Source: DASQBT01 sp049578545
GTDB taxonomy: Bacteria > Pseudomonadota > Gammaproteobacteria > Burkholderiales > Thiobacillaceae
DNA: 47,807 bases
Assembly (NCBI GenBank): GCA_049578545.1
Contig: JBAUMF010000038.1
Coordinates: forward strand, 1-47,807
Direction of reading: 5' to 3'
Both the position numbers and the translations under genes were made by a program. Under the pieces are notes generated by a model. It worked only from the letters and a program-made list of their open reading frames with translations. It was not told the origin of the DNA and did no database searches. Positions 7,363-13,894 of this stretch are shown here, one piece after another (the first letter of the stretch is position 1; each line of letters begins with the position of its first letter).

Positions 7363-8565
7363 TCAGTGGACCAGACTATTCATGTCGATTATGGGCTGCA
7401 TGATGGCCAGCACGATCATCAGAACCACGCCGCCCATGACCAGGATGAGCAGGGGTTCCAGCAGGGCGGTCAGGGCAGACAGCCGGGTCTCGACCGACAG
7501 TTCCTGCTGCGCTGCGGCCTGCTCGAGCACCCGGGCCAGTTCGCCACTTGCTTCGCCGCTGGCAACCAGGTGCAACAGCATGCCGGGAAAGGCTCCGCTC
7601 TGTTTCAGCGCACGGCTGATGCTCTGTCCCTCCCGCACCCGTGTCGCGGCTTCAGCCGTGGCACGACGGAACACTTCATCGTCCAGCGCCGCGCCGGCAT
7701 GGCCCAGGGCATTAACGATGGGTACGCCGCTGCCCACCAGAACCGCAAGGGTGTTGGCGAAACGGGCGCTGGCCAGCCCAGTGCGCAGGCGCCCTATGAT
7801 CGGCAGGCGCAGCAGGAAACGATGCCAGCGCTCGCGCACCTCGGGGATAGTCAGCAGGTAACGGGCGGCAACGGCCCCGACAGCAAGCAGAATCAATATG
7901 ATCCACCATGTTGCGCGGGCGAAATCGGAGATCACGATCATGGCACGGGTCAGCAAGGGCAGCGACTGGCGCGACTGCTCGAATACGGCCACCACCTGGG
8001 GAACGACATAGGTTAAAAGTACGCCTACCACCAGACAGGCCACCACAGTGACGATGATGGGATAAATCAGGGCGACCCCGACCTTCTGGCGCAGGGCCTG
8101 ACCGCGCTCCAGATAGGAAGCGAGCCGCTCCATCACCTGGGGAAGGGCGCCCGCCTCTTCACCGGCCTGCACAATGGCCCCATAGTAACGGGGGAAGGCG
8201 CGAGTATGTCGGGCCAGGGTTTGTCCCAGACCGTGACCGGCAAGGACATCCTGATGCACGCTGCTTAACACGGACCGCACTCTATCCTCATCCTGCTGGT
8301 CTACCAGGGCAGCCAGGGCTCGTTCAATGCTCAAGCCCGCAACCAGCAGCGTCGCGAACTGACGCGAGAATAGCGCCAGGGCCAATGCCGGAATCCGTCT
8401 GCCGCCTGTTCCACTCTGAGCGGGTGCATCGCGCGGTGTGACCTCCTCGGGCAGCAGTCCCTGCTCCCTGAGCTGGGCCCGCACCGCACGGGGATGATCG
8501 GCCTCCAGCTCACCACGGTGGCGCGCGCCGCGGGCATCCACCGCCACATAACGCCAGGCTGTCAT
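7363..8565 (-). CDS. gspF: Type II secretion inner-membrane platform protein F
   Basis: A 400-residue polytopic inner-membrane protein of the GspF/PilC family. It has an N-terminal domain (WRYVAVDARGARHRGELEAD), two homologous cytoplasmic four-helix domains with the signature FSRQFATLLVAGLSIERAL and its second-half equivalent RFANTLAVLVGSGVPIVNAL, and three membrane helices (about 165-190, 215-240 and 370-395). It couples the GspE ATPase to pseudopilus extension. The ATG overlaps the gspE stop by 4 nt. Confidence 0.95.
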   Translation of the reverse strand: MTAWRYVAVDARGARHRGELEADHPRAVRAQLREQGLLPEEVTPRDAPAQSGTGGRRIPALALALFSRQFATLLVAGLSIERALAALVDQQDEDRVRSVLSSVHQDVLAGHGLGQTLARHTRAFPRYYGAIVQAGEEAGALPQVMERLASYLERGQALRQKVGVALIYPIIVTVVACLVVGVLLTYVVPQVVAVFEQSRQSLPLLTRAMIVISDFARATWWIILILLAVGAVAARYLLTIPEVRERWHRFLLRLPIIGRLRTGLASARFANTLAVLVGSGVPIVNALGHAGAALDDEVFRRATAEAATRVREGQSISRALKQSGAFPGMLLHLVASGEASGELARVLEQAAAQQELSVETRLSALTALLEPLLILVMGGVVLMIVLAIMQPIIDMNSLVH

Positions 8566-10028
8566 GCTGCTTCCCGGGTCACCCTCAATACCTCCTCTAT
8601 GGAGGTTTCACCCGCCAGCACCCAGCGCAAACCGTCCTCCCGCAGAACGCGCATGCCATGGGCCTCAGCATGCTGGCGGATCAGATGCTCACCGGCGTTG
8701 TCGTGGATCAGCCGGCGCAAGGGCTCGTCGATCGTCATGAGCTCATACAGGCCGGTGCGGCCTCGGTATCCCGTGTGATTGCATTGCTCACAGCCGATGG
8801 CGCGGTAGACTTCAGCGGGGGGAGTGGAAGTGTCAAGCGTCGCCCATTCCTGAGGGCTGGGCATGTACGCGCTCTTGCAATGCGGACACAACCTGCGCAC
8901 CAAACGCTGTGCCAGGACGCCGATCAGGCTGGAACCCAGAAGGAAGGGCTCTATGCCCATGTCGGTCAGCCGGGTGACCGCGCTGGCCGCATCGTTGGTA
9001 TGCAAAGTCGCGATGACCAGATGACCGGTGAGGCTGGCCTGGACAGCAATCTGTGCGGTCTCCAGGTCGCGGATTTCACCCACCAGAATGACATCAGGGT
9101 CCTGCCGCAGGATGGAGCGCAAGGCGCGGGCAAAGTCCATATCGACACGGGAATTGACCTGGGTCTGACCCACCCCGTCCAGGTCATACTCAATCGGATC
9201 TTCCACTGTCATGATGTTCAGCGCAGTATGGTCCAGGCGGGTCAACGCGGCGTACAGGGTGGTTGTTTTACCCGAGCCGGTCGGCCCGGTGACCAGCAGA
9301 ATTCCATGAGGCTCTTTGATCAGATGGTCCATCTGTTGCAGAACTTCAGCGCCCATTCCCAGGAGGTCAAGCTGCAGGCGCTCGGCATTCTTCGCCAGCA
9401 GGCGCAACACTACACGCTCTCCATGGCCAGTAGGCAGGGTGGAAACCCGCACGTCGATCGCCTGGCCGCCCAGCCGTATAGAGATGCGGCCGTCATGCGG
9501 CAAGCGCTTTTCGGCAATGTCCAGATCCGCCATCACCTTGATGCGTGAAGCCAGGGCAGCATGCAGCGCACGCGGAGGCTCGAATACATCCTTCAACACC
9601 CCGTCCACCCGAAAGCGGACCAGGGAACGGCTTTCAAAGGGTTCGATATGTACGTCCGAGGCCCCTTCCCGCAGGGCCTGCATGAATACCATGTTGATCA
9701 GCTTGATGATGGGCGCGTCATCATCCGCCTCGAGCAGGTCCTGGATGCGCCGGCTGTCCTGCATCAGACTGGACAGCTCTGCCTCATCGCCCAAACCATC
9801 CAGAAGACCACTGGAACTTCCGCCGTCGGAGTAGCTCTCGGACAGGGCCGCCTCGAATTCTTCTTCACGCAGCAGCGTGACCGACAGGGGCAGGCCGAAT
9901 TCCCGGCGCAATTCCGCCAGCGCTTCCGGGCGGGTATTGGGCCGAACCTTGACCGCAAGCCCGCCAAACGGGTCCGGGGTGGCCAGCACGCCCGCAGAGC
10001 GGGCAAATGAATAGGGAATGCGCTTCAA
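8562..10028 (-). CDS. gspE: Type II secretion ATPase E
   Basis: A 488-residue cytoplasmic secretion ATPase. The N1E-type region is followed by the conserved core: ASDVHIEP (about 123), Walker A GPTGSGKTTT (248-256), the Asp box, the Walker B region ILVGEIRD, and a His box around TLHTNDAASAVTRL. A zinc-binding tetracysteine (CPHC and CEQC, roughly residues 380-430) is typical of GspE and of PilB-like ATPases. The start codon appears to be TTG at 10028: the first residues MKRIPYSFARSAGVL match the family N-terminus and no ATG is suitably placed. No strong ribosome site is visible. Confidence 0.94.
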   Translation of the reverse strand: MKRIPYSFARSAGVLATPDPFGGLAVKVRPNTRPEALAELRREFGLPLSVTLLREEEFEAALSESYSDGGSSSGLLDGLGDEAELSSLMQDSRRIQDLLEADDDAPIIKLINMVFMQALREGASDVHIEPFESRSLVRFRVDGVLKDVFEPPRALHAALASRIKVMADLDIAEKRLPHDGRISIRLGGQAIDVRVSTLPTGHGERVVLRLLAKNAERLQLDLLGMGAEVLQQMDHLIKEPHGILLVTGPTGSGKTTTLYAALTRLDHTALNIMTVEDPIEYDLDGVGQTQVNSRVDMDFARALRSILRQDPDVILVGEIRDLETAQIAVQASLTGHLVIATLHTNDAASAVTRLTDMGIEPFLLGSSLIGVLAQRLVRRLCPHCKSAYMPSPQEWATLDTSTPPAEVYRAIGCEQCNHTGYRGRTGLYELMTIDEPLRRLIHDNAGEHLIRQHAEAHGMRVLREDGLRWVLAGETSIEEVLRVTREAA

Positions 10029-10043
10029 GGTTATAGGCGGGCG

Positions 10044-12131
10044 TTAGGGTGAGGCCGGGGATTTTTCCTCAGCTGGCTTGATATCGCCCCATTTCAATTC
10101 GTCGGTAACCAGCGGAGCAGGCGAATCCGGCAGCATGAGGTGATGGGTCGGCGCCATGCCTTTTTGCTGGCCCAGGATGTAATCGTAGCGCGGGTTGGTC
10201 ACCGCGGCGGCGTCCTGCGCCGTGCGCACGATCACCGGGCGCAGGAAGATCATCAGGTTGGTCTTGGTATGGTCGCGGGTCTTGTAGCGGAACAGATTGC
10301 CCAGCAGTGGGATGTCGCCCAGCAGCGGTACATGGTCCTCCGTCTCGGTCACCTGGTCCTCAATCAATCCGCCCAGGACGACGATCTGGCCATTATCCAC
10401 CAGCACGGTGGAGTCCAGCGAACGCTTGTCGGTACTGGCCAGGGTCGGGTTGGACGACGGCTGCAGCTTGGACACTTCCTCGGAGATGGTAAGGCGTATG
10501 GTGCCGCCCTGGCTGATCTGGGGTTTCACTTTCAGGATCAGACCCACGTCCTTGCGCTCGATGGTCTGGAACGGAGAGGCGGTGCCGCTGGTTCCGCTCG
10601 TGGTGAACTGGCCAGTGAGAAAGGGCACGTTGGAGCCCACGGAGATCCTGGCCTCCTCGTTGTCCAGAGTGAGCAGGGTGGGCGTGGAAAGGATGTTGGC
10701 GTTGGCATCAGTCTGCAGGGCTTGGGCCAGCACCGACAGGTTATAGAGCGTCGCGGCGGGAGTGGAACTGGTGAGCACCCCGGTGGTGGGATCATAGGTA
10801 TTGGTGGCACCGCCCAATGTGACCTGGCCCTTCACCAGTCCCAGGTTGAACCCCTGGGTTGCATTTGCCGGATTCGCGGCGATGGCGCCGATGTTGGTGG
10901 ACGCGTTGCTGTTGCCGAAGCCGCCGACCACGCCATCGGAAGTCAGGTGCATCCACTGGATGCCGAACTGCGCCGCCTTCTCCGCCGACACCTCGGCAAT
11001 CAGAGCTTCCACCAGAACCTGGGCACGGCGCACGTCCAGCTTTTCCACCACCGCCTTGATGTTGGAGAAGATGGCTTCAGGCGCGGTGATGATCAGGGCA
11101 TTGCTGGCCGGGTCGGCCTGTATCATGCCCGGACCCAGGTCCTCGCTCGATGATTTCGCGGACACCGCGGTTGCGAGCTGGGCAGTCGGGTTCTGCGTAC
11201 CAGCAGTTTGGGACGCGGTTGCGTTTTGGGACAGGGGTGAGGTATCGCCAGACAGGATGTTGCGCAGAATCTTGGCCACCTCGACCGCCTGGGCATTCTT
11301 CAAATAGATCAGATGCACATTGCCGGCAATCGGCGTGGGGACGTCCAGGGACGCGGCCAGATTTTCCACCTTGCTGATCAGGTTGCGGTCGCGGCCACGC
11401 ACGATCAGGCTGTTGGAGCGTTTATCCACTCCGACCTGGAGGAGATCCAAGGTGGAACCTCCCGGCCCCCCCAAGGGTGTGAACACCCGTGAAACCATGG
11501 CGGAAATTTCTTCTGCGGAGGCGTATTTGAGCGGGATCAGCACCGGTTCGTCAGCAGTGGGAATGTCCAGGCTGGAGATCACCTGGTCCAGACGGGCCAG
11601 GTTGTCTGCGTAATCGGTCACGATCAGGGTGTTGCTGTCAGGGTCGGCATTGAACGTCCCGCTGGCGCCAACCAATGGGCGCAACGCAGTCACGAGTTGG
11701 GAGGCCGACTCGTGCCGCAGCTTGAAGACACGCGTGATCATCTCGCCGCCCACCCTGTTCCTATGGGTCTTGCCCATGGCAGGTGTCGCATAGAATTTGG
11801 CATCCGCTTCAGGGACAATGCGCACCACGCCGTTCACCTTGATCGCCGCATAACCCTGCATCCTCAATGCTGACAGCACAATGTCGTAGGCGACTGAAGG
11901 ACTCACGGGCCGGGGTGAGGTAATGCTGAGAGTGCCTTTCACGCGAGGATCCACCACGAAGGTTCGCCCCGTCATTTCGCTCATGGCCTTGATCACCGAG
12001 CCAATGTCGGCATTGATGAAATTCAACGTAATCCATCCCTTCGGCGGATTCTTGGCCGCAACAGCGGCACCGGCGCCGAGCAGGTTCAGCGCAAGCACAA
12101 GGACACTCAACCACCGCAACGCCGCCCTCAT
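10044..12131 (-). CDS. gspD: Type II secretion outer-membrane secretin D
   Basis: A 695-residue secretin with a signal peptide (about 26 residues, cleaved after AVAA). It has an N0 domain (ITLNFINADIGSVIKAMSEMTGRTFVVDP), N1-N3 domains with repeated TNALIVR/TNTLIVTD-type strands, a Ser/Thr/Gln-rich insert in N3 (around 300-340), and the C-terminal secretin barrel with VPLLGDIPLLGNLFRY, the family hallmark. It forms the outer-membrane exit channel and receives substrates from GspC. No S-domain for pilotin binding is obvious; the last 40 residues are Pro-rich. It overlaps gspC by 4 nt. In Shewanella the orthologous secretin is required for surface display of decaheme cytochromes, relevant to the cluster next door. 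Confidence 0.96.
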   Translation of the reverse strand: MRAALRWLSVLVLALNLLGAGAAVAAKNPPKGWITLNFINADIGSVIKAMSEMTGRTFVVDPRVKGTLSITSPRPVSPSVAYDIVLSALRMQGYAAIKVNGVVRIVPEADAKFYATPAMGKTHRNRVGGEMITRVFKLRHESASQLVTALRPLVGASGTFNADPDSNTLIVTDYADNLARLDQVISSLDIPTADEPVLIPLKYASAEEISAMVSRVFTPLGGPGGSTLDLLQVGVDKRSNSLIVRGRDRNLISKVENLAASLDVPTPIAGNVHLIYLKNAQAVEVAKILRNILSGDTSPLSQNATASQTAGTQNPTAQLATAVSAKSSSEDLGPGMIQADPASNALIITAPEAIFSNIKAVVEKLDVRRAQVLVEALIAEVSAEKAAQFGIQWMHLTSDGVVGGFGNSNASTNIGAIAANPANATQGFNLGLVKGQVTLGGATNTYDPTTGVLTSSTPAATLYNLSVLAQALQTDANANILSTPTLLTLDNEEARISVGSNVPFLTGQFTTSGTSGTASPFQTIERKDVGLILKVKPQISQGGTIRLTISEEVSKLQPSSNPTLASTDKRSLDSTVLVDNGQIVVLGGLIEDQVTETEDHVPLLGDIPLLGNLFRYKTRDHTKTNLMIFLRPVIVRTAQDAAAVTNPRYDYILGQQKGMAPTHHLMLPDSPAPLVTDELKWGDIKPAEEKSPASP

Positions 12132-12640
12132 TGTTCTTCAACCCGATTGCGCTGACTGCCGCGGTTCCGGACGGCCTGAGAAACAGCTGTCGCGCCTGGC
12201 GCATTATCTTCATGTAGCTGCAATTCCTTCTGTGTGCCTGAGCTGAGGAGGATCACGCGATCGCTTTCTACTTGCTTGAGAATGACACCAGGGACAACTT
12301 CATTCCCTGGAAACACGGCCACATCACCGGCTCGGGTGTGAATCGTGGCAAACCCACCCCCCTTTGAGCCTGCATACACGCCGGTTAGATGCAACCCTGC
12401 CAGAGCCTGTGATTGGACTTCCTTGCTGCTGCCAAACAGCCGACTTACGAACTGGGTATTCGATTCGGGCTGGGTCAGCGGAGCAGAAGGCAGCTCGGCC
12501 ACTGAACGGGGTGCGGTGAGTTCAGTCAACCAGCGGCCCGCCAGTATGATTGCGGCCAAGGTAAAAGCCAAAGCCAGCAGGCGAGCCGCTGAATCGAACA
12601 TGACCGGTCCGGACAGGGCAGGGAGGTGTAGTCGTTCCAT
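12128..12640 (-). CDS. gspC: Type II secretion inner-membrane protein C
   Basis: A 170-residue protein with one N-terminal membrane helix (LLALAFTLAAIILAGRWL) and a periplasmic homology region (LAGLHLTGVYAGSKGGGFATI, GNEVVPGVILKQVESDRVILL), which is the HR domain that binds GspD. It is short: no PDZ or coiled-coil domain follows, and the C-terminus is a charged tail. The ATG at 12640 is preferred; the frame extends 12 codons further upstream without a good ribosome site. It is the first gene of the gsp operon. Confidence 0.9.
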   Translation of the reverse strand: MERLHLPALSGPVMFDSAARLLALAFTLAAIILAGRWLTELTAPRSVAELPSAPLTQPESNTQFVSRLFGSSKEVQSQALAGLHLTGVYAGSKGGGFATIHTRAGDVAVFPGNEVVPGVILKQVESDRVILLSSGTQKELQLHEDNAPGATAVSQAVRNRGSQRNRVEEQ

Positions 12641-12654
12641 TATCACTTGCCGAA

Positions 12655-12683
12655 AGTATACTACGGAGGGCATCACCTAAACA
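12655..12683 (-). promoter_or_regulatory. Possible gspC promoter (weak)
   Basis: On the minus strand a TATACT hexamer (5/6 match to the -10 consensus) lies 14 nt before the gspC ATG. A poor -35 (TGTTTA) sits 17 nt further upstream. Low confidence, but there is no better promoter between gspC and the FNR-like dyad. Confidence 0.25.
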
Positions 12684-12724
12684 TGGAAGCCACCTGTCTT
12701 GGCTGGGCATCTTGCGTGATGGAT

Positions 12725-12738
12725 TTGAGGCAGGTCAA
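12725..12738. promoter_or_regulatory. FNR/CRP-family-like dyad between gspC and epsD
   Basis: TTGAGGCAGGTCAA fits TTGA-N6-TCAA, and the symmetry extends outward to ATTTGA/TCAAAT. It lies in the divergent 252-bp region between gspC and the epsD-like gene, so it could act on either. It resembles the sites at 27838 and 28761, and a CRP/FNR-family gene with an E-x-x-S-R recognition helix lies at 27858-28583. Confidence 0.45.
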
Positions 12739-12775
12739 ATCTTTCTCGATGATTGATTCAATCTCGCCTGACTCT

Positions 12776-12805
12776 TTGATCTTTGTGGCGCGTGCGCTTT
12801 ATTCT
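12776..12805 (+). promoter_or_regulatory. Possible sigma-70 promoter for the EpsD-like gene
   Basis: TTGATC and TATTCT are separated by 18 nt, 87 nt before the ATG. The match is moderate (TTGA core and 4/6 for -10). Confidence 0.3.
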
Positions 12806-12892
12806 GCCGATGTTCCCGAGTTATGATGCTGCTCCTTTCAGGTTTCATGCACTGCCTGACCAATCTTTCCCAGCCCACCACATGGAGTATTC

Positions 12893-13756
12893 ATGAATCA
12901 TTCCCAAAAATTGCTTGTGCTCGTCGCTGCACTGAGCCTGGCGCTTACCGCCTGCGGTCAAAAAAAGAGTGTAACTCCCGCCGCGATTGCCAGCCCCGCC
13001 GCCATGAAGATCAATGGAGAAGTCATCACAGCCGACGATCTGGAAAAGCAGCTGCAAGAATCCGGTATGTCTCATGACTCGGGGAACAAAATAACCGGCA
13101 AAACCATGAAGGCGATGATCGACAAGGAGCTCTTGCGGCAAGCTGCGATCAAGGAGAATCTGGACAAGGACGCAGATGTGCGCGCGAGCCTTTCTGCAGC
13201 AAACCGGATGATCCTGGCTTCTGCCTATATGCACAAACAGATCGGCGCCATCGGCAAACCGACTGACGCGGAGGTAAGCGAGTATTTCAAACAGAACCCG
13301 GATTTTTTCGCCAATCGGAAACTTTATGATATGCAGGAAGTAGCGATTCAGGGCAAACCGGCAAACGAAGCGGAAATCAAGGCGAAATTGGCTGGGGGTA
13401 TAAGCCTTAAGGACTATGTGCGCTGGCTGGAGCAGAAGAAAATCCCGAATACCAATCAGCATATTTCAGCAGCAACCGATCAAATTCGTGAAGAAGTCGA
13501 GAAAAAATTGAAGGATGCCCAGGTTGGCCAGGCGATAATTCTCGATGATCCTAATCAGATAACTGCCTTGTTTATCAACAGTGTGCAAGCGCAGCCTGTC
13601 ACTCTGGCGCAAGCCTCACCAATGATCAAGCAACGCCTGTTTAACAAGAAAATGGGCGAAACGATGGAAAGCAAGATCAAGCAATTGCGCGATCAGGCGA
13701 AAATTGAGTACGTGGCGCCTTTTACGGAGAATGGAAAAGCACCCACAGAGCAATGA
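12893..13756 (+). CDS. EpsD-type lipoprotein peptidyl-prolyl cis-trans isomerase/chaperone
   Basis: A 287-residue lipoprotein (lipobox ALTACG, Cys21) with a SurA-N-like chaperone region. Features are KINGEVITADDLEKQLQ, the segment KTMKAMIDKELLRQAAIKENL, DADVRASLSAANRMILASAY, and PTDAEVSEYFKQNPDFFA, which are typical of EpsD-family PPIases. A canonical parvulin catalytic domain is not clear; the C-terminal half has QKKIPNTN and a short helical end. GGAG lies 7 nt before the ATG. EpsD proteins are best known from exopolysaccharide loci; here the gene stands alone, divergent from gspC and convergent with the porin gene. A role in folding exported proteins, such as the large barrel encoded next to it, is an inference. 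Confidence 0.8.
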   Translation: MNHSQKLLVLVAALSLALTACGQKKSVTPAAIASPAAMKINGEVITADDLEKQLQESGMSHDSGNKITGKTMKAMIDKELLRQAAIKENLDKDADVRASLSAANRMILASAYMHKQIGAIGKPTDAEVSEYFKQNPDFFANRKLYDMQEVAIQGKPANEAEIKAKLAGGISLKDYVRWLEQKKIPNTNQHISAATDQIREEVEKKLKDAQVGQAIILDDPNQITALFINSVQAQPVTLAQASPMIKQRLFNKKMGETMESKIKQLRDQAKIEYVAPFTENGKAPTEQ

Positions 13757-13859
13757 TCTTGGCATTCTCCTGATCTGATGTTGGCTGCGGCGGTAATCAT
13801 TAAAGACGACTCCCGCAACTGGCAGGAAACACAACCACGACTTGAACGCCTGGGAACTC

Positions 13860-13888
13860 GCCAACCAGCAAAGCATACACTGGTTGGC
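13860..13888. terminator. Inverted repeat between convergent genes, possible terminator
   Basis: GCCAACCAG at 13860-13868 and CTGGTTGGC at 13880-13888 form a perfect 9-bp stem with an 11-nt loop, 7 nt beyond the porin gene stop. No T-tract follows on either strand, so it may act as an RNA 3'-end stabiliser or a Rho-assisted terminator. Confidence 0.5.
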
Positions 13889-13894
13889 TGAGGC

